Made by a program: the position numbers and the translations under genes. From contig NZ_JAMXMV010000040.1 of NCBI RefSeq assembly GCF_024055715.1, positions 1 through 38,093 on the forward strand: 38,093 nucleotides of DNA, in the 5' to 3' direction. This stretch comes from Actinoallomurus soli. GTDB taxonomy: Bacteria; Actinomycetota; Actinomycetes; Streptosporangiales; Streptosporangiaceae. Numbering within the stretch: the first letter of the stretch is position 1; each line of letters begins with the position of its first letter. Below the pieces are notes generated by a model that worked only from the letters and a program-made list of their open reading frames with translations, was not told where the DNA came from and searched no databases. Positions 7,840 through 19,900 of the stretch are shown piece after piece.

Positions 7840-7965
7840 CGGCGTCGCGTCGCCCGCGCGTCACCGCGGTCGCATCACCGGACGTGGCGTCGCCCGTACG
7901 TCGGCGGAGTCACTTCACCGGAGGCCGCGTCGCCCGCACGTCGGCGGGCGTCCGTTCGCCGGCGC
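7840..7965. repeat. Degenerate short repeats in the mshC/PAC2 spacer
   Basis: GCGTCGCCCG followed by a variant of (T/C)ACGTC or CGTC recurs at roughly 40-50 bp steps (about 7845, 7890 and 7927), mixed with GTCACCG units. No coding or RNA signal is seen in this 200-bp convergent spacer apart from the mshC terminator. Confidence 0.5.
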
Positions 7966-7966
7966 G

Positions 7967-8815
7967 TCACTCGGCGTCGCCGCGGCGGCGCAGGTACCGC
8001 TCGAACTCCCGGGCGATCGCGTCTCCGCTCGCCTCCGGGAGCTCCGTCGCGTCCTTCTGCTCCTCCAGCGCGCGGACGTACTCCGCGACCTCGGTGTCCT
8101 GCTCGGCCAGTTCGTTGACGCCGTGCTCCCAGGCGCGCGCCTGCTCGGGCAGCTCACCGAGGGACACTGAGATGTCGAGGACGTCCTCCACCCAGCGCAG
8201 CAGCGCCAGGGTGGCCTTCGGCGACGGTGGCTGCGCGACGTAGTGCGGCACCGCGGCCCACAGGGACACCGTCTCGAGGTCCGCCTTCGCGCAGGCGTCC
8301 TGCAGCACGCCCAGGACGCCGGTGGGCCCCTCGTAGCGCGCCGGCTCCAGCTGCAGCCGCGTGGTCAGGGCGGCGTCGGAGGAGGCCGCGGTGACCGGCA
8401 CGGGCCGGGTGTGCGGCGCGTCGGCCAGCAGTGCTCCGAGCAGCACGACGGTCCGGGCGTTCAGCTCGAGCATGATGCCCACCAGGTCACGGCAGAACGC
8501 GCGCCAGCGCATGTTCGGCTCGATGCCATGGATGAGCACGACGTCGCGGTCGGAGCCGGGCATCTTGGCCACCGACAGGCGGGTCGTGGGCCAGCTGATC
8601 CGGCGCGTCTGCCCATCGACCATCTCGACGGTCGGACGCGTGACCTGGAAGTCGTAGTAGTCGTCCGGGTCGAGTGCGGCCAGCGGGGTCGCGTCCCAGA
8701 TGTCCTCCAGGTGCCGTACGACACCGCTCGCCGCTTCACCGGCGTCGTTCCACCCCTCGAAGGCGGCGATCACCACCGGGTCGACGAGCTCGGGCACGTC
8801 GTCGAGTTCGACCAC
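7967..8815 (-). CDS. PAC2 (proteasome assembly chaperone 2) family protein
   Basis: 282-aa protein of the PAC2 superfamily, related to the archaeal/eukaryotic 20S assembly chaperones. It starts ELDDVPELVDPVVIAAFEGWNDAGEAAS, the usual family opening. HGIEPNMRWRAF and a GALLADAPHTRPVPVTA block follow, then GVLQDACAKADLETVSLWAAVPHYVAQPPSPKATLALL, which forms the conserved core. The C-terminus is charged and helical. GTG at 8815 is supported by GGGAGG 6 nt upstream. In actinobacteria it is a long-standing neighbour of mshC and metH. Whether the bacterial protein helps assemble PrcAB, encoded 28 kb away here, has not been established to my knowledge. Confidence 0.9.
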   Translation of the reverse strand: MVELDDVPELVDPVVIAAFEGWNDAGEAASGVVRHLEDIWDATPLAALDPDDYYDFQVTRPTVEMVDGQTRRISWPTTRLSVAKMPGSDRDVVLIHGIEPNMRWRAFCRDLVGIMLELNARTVVLLGALLADAPHTRPVPVTAASSDAALTTRLQLEPARYEGPTGVLGVLQDACAKADLETVSLWAAVPHYVAQPPSPKATLALLRWVEDVLDISVSLGELPEQARAWEHGVNELAEQDTEVAEYVRALEEQKDATELPEASGDAIAREFERYLRRRGDAE

Positions 8816-8855
8816 GCGCTGCCTCCCAACCGACGTCCGATAAACGACAACCTCC

Positions 8856-8861
8856 AGCCTA
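8856..8861 (-). promoter_or_regulatory. -10 box TAGGCT of the PAC2 gene
   Basis: Minus-strand TAGGCT about 40 nt upstream of the GTG, giving a leader of about 34 nt with a GGGAGG ribosome site. Same hexamer as at uppP, mshC, metH, the HAD gene and dop. Confidence 0.45.
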
Positions 8862-8916
8862 TGTCCTGTACGCCCCCCGGCGTTCCCCGGAGATCATCTT
8901 GTGGTCGAGCCCGCCG

Positions 8917-9375
8917 TCACCGGCCGTCGGTCGTACGGACGATCAGCACGTCGCAGGGGGAGCGGTGCGACAGGTTCGCCGGCACCGAGCCGAGCAGCCG
9001 GCCCGCGAGGCTGTTCAGCCCGCGGTTGCCGACCACGACGAGGTCGGCGCGGCGGCGCCCGGCGAGCTCGACGAGGGAGTCGACGGCGTCGCCCTCGACG
9101 GCGACCGTGTCGATGTCGCGGGCCCCGGCGGCGACGGCCCGCTCCCGTGCGGCGCGCAGCGCGTCGTCGGCGGGGGTCGAACCCTCGATCTTGTAGGCGA
9201 GGTCGCCGAGGCGGTCGGCGGCGTGCTGGCGCTCGCGCTCGGGCATCGGGTGGTAGGCGCAGGCGAGGACGAGCGTGCCGCCGGCGTCGGCCGCGATGCG
9301 CGCTGCGGCCTCGACCGCCCGGAACGAGGACGGGGAGCCGTCGGTGCCGACGAGGACGGTGCTGTACGAACCCAC
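8917..9375 (-). CDS. Universal stress protein (UspA family), single domain
   Basis: 152-aa USP domain. VLVGTDGSPSSFRAVEAAARIA forms the first strand and helix. The ATP-binding signature G-x2-G-x9-G-(S/T) is seen in VVVGNRGLNSLAGRLLGSVPANLSHRSPCDVLIV. An ATP-binding USP is therefore likely; such proteins respond to stress, hypoxia or energy state. The GTG at 9375 is chosen over longer starts because AAGGAGG lies 4 nt before it and the protein then starts at the usual SYSTVLVG strand. It is divergent from metH; the 200-bp spacer between them holds a perfect 15-bp palindrome. Confidence 0.92.
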   Translation of the reverse strand: MGSYSTVLVGTDGSPSSFRAVEAAARIAADAGGTLVLACAYHPMPERERQHAADRLGDLAYKIEGSTPADDALRAARERAVAAGARDIDTVAVEGDAVDSLVELAGRRRADLVVVGNRGLNSLAGRLLGSVPANLSHRSPCDVLIVRTTDGR

Positions 9376-9462
9376 GGGTCCTCCTTGAGGGAGACCGGAC
9401 CGGACGGGCGCCCGGTGACGGACGATCAGGCATACGGTGCCGTTCAGGACAACGCGCATCGA

Positions 9463-9477
9463 CCGTAACGGTTACGG
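9463..9477. promoter_or_regulatory. Candidate operator: 15-bp palindrome between usp and metH
   Basis: CCGTAAC-G-GTTACGG is perfectly symmetrical, AT-richer than its surroundings, and lies 88 bp upstream of usp and 100 bp upstream of metH. CGCATGCG follows at 9480-9487. A dimeric repressor or activator site is the natural reading; the regulator is unknown. Confidence 0.45.
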
Positions 9478-9562
9478 AACGCATGCGCGCCGAGATGTCG
9501 ATCACGTTCCCGTGCGCCCTTCCGCGCGTGCCGCGCGCGAGCGGGATTCCGGCGGCCGCCGA

Positions 9563-9568
9563 TAGGCT
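9563..9568 (+). promoter_or_regulatory. -10 box TAGGCT, leaderless start of metH
   Basis: TAGGCT ends 8 nt before the metH ATG; no ribosome site lies in the gap. No cobalamin riboswitch-like element is visible upstream. Confidence 0.5.
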
Positions 9569-9576
9569 TGGGGCCC

Positions 9577-13050
<3,474 letters not shown>

Positions 13051-13083
13051 CCGCCGCCGTCACGCGGACGCCCCGGCCGGCGG

Positions 13084-13111
13084 GGACGGCCCGCGACGGA
13101 CGGCCCGCGAC
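13084..13111. repeat. 14-bp tandem duplication after metH
   Basis: GGACGGCCCGCGAC is present twice head to tail (13084-13097, 13098-13111). A partial third copy, ACGGCCCGCGACGG, occurs inside the terminator stem at about 13134. Confidence 0.8.
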
Positions 13112-13120
13112 GGACGCCTC

Positions 13121-13164
13121 GGTCGCCGAAGGAACGGCCCGCGACGGCCGTCCCTTTGGCGACC
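13121..13164 (+). terminator. Long terminator hairpin of metH
   Basis: 19-nt arms (13121-13139 with 13146-13164) pair with one mismatch and one G-U pair around the 6-nt loop CGCGAC. A TTT lies in the 3' arm. It is 70 nt after the metH stop and 21 nt before the next -10 box. Confidence 0.7.
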
Positions 13165-13179
13165 GTCGCACGCGTGACA

Positions 13180-13185
13180 TAGGCT
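13180..13185 (+). promoter_or_regulatory. -10 box TAGGCT of the HAD gene
   Basis: TAGGCT 43 nt before the GTG start gives a leader of about 36 nt carrying GAAGGGAAGG. Confidence 0.45.
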
Positions 13186-13227
13186 TCGTTGCCCCATTTC
13201 GGCGCGGGGGACGAAGGGAAGGTACGG

Positions 13228-13869
13228 GTGCTGCAGGCGGTCCTGTTCGACATGGACGGGTTGCTGCTCGACTCCGAGCGGCTCTGGCTGGAGGCCGAGG
13301 CCGAGGTGATGGCCTGGCTCGGCGGTTCGTGGGGACCGGAGCATCAGGAGTTCCTGGTCGGGGGCTCGCTCGACCGCACGGTCGCCTACATGCTCGAGCT
13401 GACCGGCGTGCCCGCCGCGCCCGAGGAGGTCGGCCGCAGGCTGATGGGCGCGATGGCCGAGCGGCTCCGGGCCGACGTCCCGATGATGCCCGGCGCGCGG
13501 GACCTGCTCGACGAGGTCCGCGGCGCCGGCCTGCCGTCCGCCCTCGTCTCCTCCACCCACCGGGTGCTGATGGAGTACGCCCTCGACGGCATCGGCCGCG
13601 ACAGCTTCACCGTGACCGTGGCCGGGGACGAGGTGCGCCGGACGAAGCCGCACCCGGAGCCGTACCTCGCGGCGACCCGCCTGCTCGACGTCGACCCGCG
13701 CCGCTGCGTCGCCCTGGAGGACTCGCTCAACGGCGCGACCAGCGGGGCCGCCGCGGGCTGTCACGTCGTCGCCGTGCCCAGCGTCGTGCCGATCGAGGAG
13801 GCTCCGCGCCGTACGGTCGTCGCCTCCCTGCGCGAGGTCGACCTGGACCGCCTGCGCGCCCTGATCTGA
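13228..13869 (+). CDS. HAD-superfamily phosphatase, beta-phosphoglucomutase-like
   Basis: 213-aa HAD subfamily IA enzyme with a helical cap. Motif I is FDMDGLLLDSE (nucleophile Asp8, acid/base Asp10), motif II SSTH, motif III the Lys in RRTKPHPEPY, and motif IV LEDSLNGATSGAAAGCHVVAVPS. This pattern is shared by beta-phosphoglucomutase-like phosphatases of small sugar phosphates; the true substrate cannot be told. GTG at 13228 puts the nucleophile strand at the very N-terminus and has GGGAAGG upstream; the longer in-frame start at 13189 would add an unrelated Gly-rich leader. It is downstream of metH in the same direction but separated by a terminator and its own promoter. Confidence 0.9.
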   Translation: MLQAVLFDMDGLLLDSERLWLEAEAEVMAWLGGSWGPEHQEFLVGGSLDRTVAYMLELTGVPAAPEEVGRRLMGAMAERLRADVPMMPGARDLLDEVRGAGLPSALVSSTHRVLMEYALDGIGRDSFTVTVAGDEVRRTKPHPEPYLAATRLLDVDPRRCVALEDSLNGATSGAAAGCHVVAVPSVVPIEEAPRRTVVASLREVDLDRLRALI

Positions 13870-14048
13870 ACCCCCTGGCCGCCTCTGGGCCCTGACGTGG
13901 CCCCTGGACCGCCTCCGTGCCCTGGCCCTCTGGATCGCCCCGGGCGCCCTGGAGCCGCGCTCGACCGTCCCCGCCCGGTCCGGGTCCGGGACCACCCCGA
14001 GGTCATGCCCGGGGAGTACCCGGAACGGTCCCGGAGGAGGAGCGCCGA

Positions 14049-14064
14049 ACACGTCATGACGTGT
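14049..14064. promoter_or_regulatory. Candidate operator: perfect 16-bp palindrome
   Basis: ACACGTCATGACGTGT reads the same on both strands. The half-site ACGTCATGA recurs at 14075-14083, 24 bp further on. It lies about 104 bp upstream of the small membrane protein, in the 298-bp spacer after the HAD gene, which otherwise holds only low-complexity CCTGG/GCC-rich sequence. A homodimeric regulator of TetR or similar type is a reasonable guess. Confidence 0.5.
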
Positions 14065-14167
14065 CAGGATGGAGACGTCATGAGATGGCCGGACCCCGGC
14101 CGGTCCGGCGGCGCCGTCCGCCTCGGACGGGCCGGCGGGACCGGCCGGGCCGCGGGTGAGGTGTGCG

Positions 14168-14596
14168 ATGAGCGATGTCCTTCTGTTCACGATCAGCCTG
14201 GCGGCGACCGTGCTCGGCCTGCTGGGCAGCTGGGCGGCCCTCCGCAGGCGCGGCGCCGCGTCGGGCATGCGGGGCGCCGCCTGGTCCATGGTGCCGATGG
14301 CCGCCTATCTGACCGGCCTCACCAAGTTCCTGGCGGACCTGGCGTTCAGCCCGGTCAAGTGGGCCGGCGTCGCCCTGTTCGGCCTCGGCGCCCTCCTCTA
14401 CGTCGCCTCCGGCATGATGCTGCGGAAGGGCTCGGCGGTGGAGGGCGGGCCCCGCCGGAAGGCCGAGCCGAAGAGCGCGCCGAAGGGCACGGCGCCCAAG
14501 GGCGAGATCGAACGCCGCCGGTCGGCCGGCGGACCGGCCGCCGACCCGGATCTGGCGGAGATCGAGCAGATACTGAAGAACCGCGGTATCAGCTGA
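14168..14596 (+). CDS. Small membrane protein of unknown function
   Basis: 142 aa. Three hydrophobic segments are seen: about 4-22 (VLLFTISLAATVLGLLGSW), about 38-58 (AWSMVPMAAYLTGLTKFLADL) and about 64-86 (VKWAGVALFGLGALLYVASGMML). The remainder is a basic, Pro/Lys/Arg-rich cytoplasmic tail (RRKAEPKSAPKGTAPKGEIERRR) that ends in a short acidic helix, PDLAEIEQILKNRGIS. I do not recognise a functional family. ATG at 14168 has GAGG 6 nt upstream; a GTG four codons earlier is possible. It sits alone between the HAD gene and the peptide-transport operon. Confidence 0.75.
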   Translation: MSDVLLFTISLAATVLGLLGSWAALRRRGAASGMRGAAWSMVPMAAYLTGLTKFLADLAFSPVKWAGVALFGLGALLYVASGMMLRKGSAVEGGPRRKAEPKSAPKGTAPKGEIERRRSAGGPAADPDLAEIEQILKNRGIS

Positions 14597-14652
14597 TGAC
14601 CTGCGAAGATACCGGCATCTGGTGACGCTCCGCATTCGCCGCGTCGCGCTTT

Positions 14653-14734
14653 CGTGAGATCACGTCTGGCCTTGATGACGACGAGATCACAATCGAGACA
14701 CGGGTACTAGCGCCAGCCTGCTCACGGGCGTGAG
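14653..14734. promoter_or_regulatory. Upstream region of the peptide-transport operon with CGTGA inverted repeats
   Basis: The 255-bp spacer before the operon holds CGTGA-GA-TCACG (14653-14664), a second GAGATCAC (14683-14690) 27 bp from the first, and CTCACG-GG-CGTGAG (14721-14734). Three related half-site sets in 82 bp suggest a regulator site. No confident -10 could be assigned. Confidence 0.4.
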
Positions 14735-14851
14735 AGTCATCTCCGGGGAGGTAGGTTCCCTCTCCGATGGACCGCAACGACGGGTGTCCGCAGGTTGGCC
14801 CCTGGTCGGTCCTGAGATGAACAACGCGGCCGAACGTGGGAGGTACCTGTC

Positions 14852-15850
14852 GTGACCGCACCGATCGAGGTCACCGGGTCAGAGCTCGAGGCCAGGCCCG
14901 ATGCCGTCCTCGGCGGCGCGCGAAAGATCGAGGGACGTTCCCTCGGCCAGATCGCGTTCATGCGCCTGCGGCGCGACAAGCTGGCGATGACCGGCGGGAT
15001 CGTCGTCGTCGTGCTGATCCTGGTGGCGATCTTCGCTCCGTGGCTGACCGACTGGTTCGGTCACCCGCCGAGCGAGTTCCACCAGGACCTGATCGACCCG
15101 AACCTGCAGCGCCCGCTGCACGGCCCGTGGCACTCCGGGATCAGTGGGAAGTTCCTCCTCGGCATCGAGCCGACCAACGGCCGGGACATTTTCAGCCGCA
15201 TCGTCTACGGCGCCCGGATCTCCCTGCTGATCGCCTTCCTGGCGACGCTGATGTCCGTGGTGATCGGCACCGTCCTCGGCATGATCGCCGGCTACTTCGG
15301 CGGCTGGGTCGACACCCTGATCGCCCGGGCGATGGACGTCTTCCTGGCGTTCCCGCTCCTGCTGTTCGCGATCGCGCTCGGCGGCGTGGTGCAGGGCAAG
15401 GCGTTCGGGCTCTCCGGCAACGGCCTGCGCATCGCTCTGCTGATCTTCATCATCGGCTTCTTCAACTGGGCCTACATCGGCCGGATCATCCGCGGCCAGA
15501 CCCTGACGCTGCGCGAGCGGGAGTTCGTGGACGCCGCGCGGGCGATGGGGGCGCGCGCCCCGTACATCCTGTTCCGTGAGGTGCTGCCCAACCTCATCGC
15601 CCCGATCCTGGTGTACTCCACGCTGCTGATCCCGACGAACATCCTGTTCGAGGCGGCGCTGTCCTACCTCGGCGTCGGCGTCAGCGAGCCCACCCCGACG
15701 TGGGGCGCCATGCTCTCCCAGGCGGTGCCGATCTACTCGGTCGACCCCTGGTTCATGGTGGTGCCCGGTCTGGCCATCTTCGTGACGGTGCTGGCCTTCA
15801 ACCTGTTCGGCGACGGCCTCCGCGACGCGCTCGACCCGCGGGCCCGCTGA
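14852..15850 (+). CDS. Peptide ABC transporter permease, DppC/OppC type
   Basis: 332-aa inner-membrane subunit of a type I importer for di- or oligopeptides (SBP family 5 system). The N-terminal cytoplasmic part contains LGQIAFMRLRRDKLAMTGGIVVVVLILVAIFAPWL, the OppC N-terminal domain with TM1. The permease core follows, and the EAA loop that docks onto the ATPases is REFVDAARAMGARAPYILFREVLPN. Six transmembrane helices are expected. It ends in FGDGLRDALDPRAR, the usual OppC end. GTG start with GGGAGG 8 nt upstream. It is the first gene of the operon, an unusual order, since the binding protein usually comes first. Confidence 0.93.
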   Translation: MTAPIEVTGSELEARPDAVLGGARKIEGRSLGQIAFMRLRRDKLAMTGGIVVVVLILVAIFAPWLTDWFGHPPSEFHQDLIDPNLQRPLHGPWHSGISGKFLLGIEPTNGRDIFSRIVYGARISLLIAFLATLMSVVIGTVLGMIAGYFGGWVDTLIARAMDVFLAFPLLLFAIALGGVVQGKAFGLSGNGLRIALLIFIIGFFNWAYIGRIIRGQTLTLREREFVDAARAMGARAPYILFREVLPNLIAPILVYSTLLIPTNILFEAALSYLGVGVSEPTPTWGAMLSQAVPIYSVDPWFMVVPGLAIFVTVLAFNLFGDGLRDALDPRAR

Positions 15851-15896
15851 CCGCACGCCTTCTCCAAGAAACCCCCACAAGGAGGAACGTAGCCAA

Positions 15897-17645
15897 ATGA
15901 GGAGAACCATCCCTCTCGTCGCGACAGGGCTCGCGGCGACCCTCGCTCTGGCCGCCTGCGGCGGCGGGAGCGGCGGTTCGGGCACCAGCGGCGGTGACGG
16001 CACGTTCAACGCCGCGCTGACCAAGCCCGTGAACGCGTCGACCAAGACCGGTGGCACCCTCCGCCTGGCCAACTCGGGCGACTGGGACAACGTCGACCCG
16101 GCCGACACGTACTACGCCTACTCGTGGGACTTCGCCCGCCTCTACGGCCGTACGCTGATGATGTTCAAGTCCGTGCCCGGCCCGGACGGCGCGCAGCTGA
16201 CCCCCGACCTCGCGCAGGGCCCGGGTCAGCACAGCGCGGACCTGAAGACCTGGACGTACAAGCTCAAGCCGGGCATCAAGTACGAGGACGGCACCCCGGT
16301 CCGGGCGCAGGACATCAAGTACGACGTCGAGCGGTCGCTGGACAAGAAGGTCTTCCCGAACGGGCCGACCTACTTCAACGACTACCTCGACCTGCAGGGC
16401 TACACCTCGCCCTACAACGACAAGACCCCCGGCAAGCTGGGTCTCAAGGCCGTCGAGACGCCGGACGACCAGACGATCATCTTCCACCTGAAGAAGCCGT
16501 TCGCCGCGTTCGACTACTTCGCGATGCTGCCCGCCACCATGCCGGTGCCCCCGGCCAAGGACACGGGCGCGAACTACAAGCAGCACGTCGTCGCCACCGG
16601 CCCGTACAAGTTCGAGAACTACACGCCGGGCAAGTCGATGGCGCTGGTCCGCAACACCAACTGGGACCCGAGCACCGACCCGAACCGCAAGCAGCTGCCC
16701 GACCGGATCGAGGTGCAGCTCGGCATCAACGCCGACGACCTCGACAACCGCCTCATCAACGGGTCGCTGGACAGCGACGTCGTCGGGACGGGCGTGCAGG
16801 CGGCCGCCGCCGCCAAGATCCAGTCGCAGCCGCGGCTCAAGAAGAACGCCGACGCGGCGCCGACGGCCCGCCTCTGGTACACCGCGATCTCCAGCGACGT
16901 CGCGCCGTTCGACAACATCCACTGCCGTCGCGCCGTGGAGTACGCCGCCGACAAGCAGGCCATGCAGACCGCGTTCGGCGGCCCGCTGTCCGGCGGTGAC
17001 ATCGCGACGCACCTGCTGATGCCGCTGATCCCCGGCAGCAAGGACATCAACCCGTACCCGTCCGGTCCGGGCAACCACGGCGACATCGCCAAGGCCAAGC
17101 AGGAGCTGGCGGCCTGCGGCAAGCCCAACGGCTTCAAGACGGTGCTCACGGCCCGCACCGAGCGGACCAAGGAGGTCAACGGCGCGCTGGCTCTCCAGCA
17201 GAGCCTCGCGAAGGTCGGCATCCAGGCGGAGATCAAGAAGTTCCCGCAGGGCGACTACTTCAAGCTGTACGCCGGCAAGCCGGAGTACGTGAAGAAGAAC
17301 GGCCTCGGCCTGATCATGATGGCGTGGGGCGCGGACTGGCCGGAGGGCTTCGGCTACCTGTCCCAGATCGTCGACAGCCGCGTCATCCGCGACGCCGGTA
17401 ACACGAACCTCGGCGTCAAGGACCCGGAGGTCGACAAGCTGGTCGACAAGGCCGCCGTCACCCCGGACGCGACCGCCCGCAACGACCTGTGGGCGCAGAT
17501 CGACGCCAAGGTCATGGACGACGCGTACATCATGCCGTTCCTCGACGTGAAGGGCCTGCTGTACCGGCCGCCGGGCGTGAAGAACGTCTTCGTGAACCAG
17601 GGCCTCAACGGCCTGTACGACTACGCCCAGATGGGCGTGAAGTAA
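15897..17645 (+). CDS. Peptide-binding lipoprotein (SBP family 5, OppA/DppA-like)
   Basis: 582 aa. The signal peptide ends in the lipobox LAAC with Cys21 as the lipidated residue, followed by a Gly/Ser-rich tether (GGGSGGSGTSGG). It captures peptides outside the membrane and hands them to the two permeases. Family blocks are seen in GGTLRLANSGDWDNVDPADTYY, KPGIKYEDGTPVRAQDIKYDVERS and a C-terminal LNGLYDYAQMGVK. The start ATG is preceded by AAGGAGG, the strongest ribosome site in the operon, 11 nt upstream, fitting the need for excess binding protein. It is a paralogue of the lipoprotein at 21123-22835. Confidence 0.94.
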   Translation: MRRTIPLVATGLAATLALAACGGGSGGSGTSGGDGTFNAALTKPVNASTKTGGTLRLANSGDWDNVDPADTYYAYSWDFARLYGRTLMMFKSVPGPDGAQLTPDLAQGPGQHSADLKTWTYKLKPGIKYEDGTPVRAQDIKYDVERSLDKKVFPNGPTYFNDYLDLQGYTSPYNDKTPGKLGLKAVETPDDQTIIFHLKKPFAAFDYFAMLPATMPVPPAKDTGANYKQHVVATGPYKFENYTPGKSMALVRNTNWDPSTDPNRKQLPDRIEVQLGINADDLDNRLINGSLDSDVVGTGVQAAAAAKIQSQPRLKKNADAAPTARLWYTAISSDVAPFDNIHCRRAVEYAADKQAMQTAFGGPLSGGDIATHLLMPLIPGSKDINPYPSGPGNHGDIAKAKQELAACGKPNGFKTVLTARTERTKEVNGALALQQSLAKVGIQAEIKKFPQGDYFKLYAGKPEYVKKNGLGLIMMAWGADWPEGFGYLSQIVDSRVIRDAGNTNLGVKDPEVDKLVDKAAVTPDATARNDLWAQIDAKVMDDAYIMPFLDVKGLLYRPPGVKNVFVNQGLNGLYDYAQMGVK

Positions 17646-17679
17646 CCTCCGCTCCTTAGAAGGCAGGTGAAGGCCGTCG

Positions 17680-17711
17680 GTGGCCGGCGGGCGAGTCCGC
17701 TCGCCGGCCAC
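17680..17711 (+). terminator. Intra-operon hairpin between binding protein and permease genes
   Basis: Outer stem 17680-17685 with 17706-17711 (GTGGCC/GGCCAC), a GGCG bulge, inner stem 17690-17695 with 17700-17705 (GGCGAG/CTCGCC), loop TCCG. It lies 35 nt after the lipoprotein stop and 15 nt before the permease GTG, with no U tract. It may trim or stabilise the upstream message so that the binding protein is made in excess (inference). Confidence 0.5.
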
Positions 17712-17725
17712 CGTGGCCGGGCACT

Positions 17726-18735
17726 GTGGTCACATTCCTCATCCGGCGTCTCATCGCCGCGATCGCGCTGCTCATCATCGTCAGCATGGTGACCTTCGCG
17801 ATCTTCTTCCTCGTCCCGAGGCTGACCGGGGCCACCACCGCGGACCTCGCCTCGCGGTACGTCGGCAAGAGCGCCGGACCGCAGGCGATCCACGAGGTCG
17901 AGGTACGGCTCGGGCTGAACAAGCCGGTGGCGATCCAGTACTGGAACTTCGTCAAGGGCATCATCATCGGCGCCCACTACGACTTCGGACCGTCGAAGGT
18001 CTACTGCGGGCCACCGTGCTTCGGCTACTCCTTCATCAACCAGACGCCGGTCTGGCCCGACCTGCTCGACCGGGCCCCGGTCACCCTCTCGCTCGCGGCC
18101 GGTGCCGCGATCATCTGGGTGATCTTCGGCGTCACGGCCGGCGTGATCTCCGCGCTCAAGCGGGGCACGGCGATCGACCGCATCTCGATGGGCATCGCGC
18201 TGGCCGGCGTCTCACTGCCCATCTTCTTCACCGGTCTGCTGTCGCTGGCCATCTTCCGTGACAACCTGAACTGGTTCCCCAACGCCGGAACCTACGTGGG
18301 GCTGACCCAGAACCCGCTCCAGTGGGCCTCGGCACTCGCCCTGCCGTGGGTCACCCTCGCGTTCCTCCAGGCGGCCCTGTACGCCCGGCTGACCCGTGCG
18401 GGCATGCTGGAGACGATGGGCGAGGACTACATCCGGACGGCGCGCGCCAAGGGACTGCCCGAACGCACCGTCATCGTCCGGCACGCCCTGCGGTCCACGC
18501 TCACCCCGGTGCTCACGATCTTCGGCCTGGACCTGGGCATCCTGCTCGGCGGCGCGGTGCTCACCGAGAGCACCTTCTCCCTGCCGGGGCTGGGCAAGTT
18601 CGCCATCGACTCGATCAACAACAACGACCTTCCGCGCGTGCTCGGCGTGGTGATGGTGGGCGCGTTCTTCATCGTGCTGTGCAACCTCGTCGTGGACGTC
18701 CTGTACGCCGTGGTCGACCCGAGGGTGAGGCTGTC

Positions 18736-18739
<4 letters not shown>
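17726..18739 (+). CDS. Peptide ABC transporter permease, DppB/OppB type
   Basis: 337-aa partner permease. It opens with the family N-terminus VTFLIRRLIAAIALLIIVSMVTFAIFFLVP. A periplasmic segment follows that is longer than usual and contains a Cys pair (YCGPPCFGYSF). The EAA loop is EDYIRTARAKGLPERTVIVRHALRSTLTPVLT, and the end is VVDVLYAVVDPRVRLS. GTG at 17726; the ribosome site is weak, since the region upstream is a hairpin. It overlaps the next gene by 4 nt (GTGA), so translation of the ATPase is coupled to it. Confidence 0.93.
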
Positions 18740-19809
<1,070 letters not shown>

Positions 19810-19900
19810 TCGAGGAGATCGTGGGGGACGGGCACGCCGCGCCGGCACGTACCGTCGATGGATGGCACCGGCCGGACGGCCGGATCGAACTGGAGAGACA

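Noticed and set aside
9376-9576. Cobalamin riboswitch before metH
   Set aside because: The B12-box and the long structured leader are not seen, and the -10 box lies 8 nt before the ATG, leaving no room for a leader.
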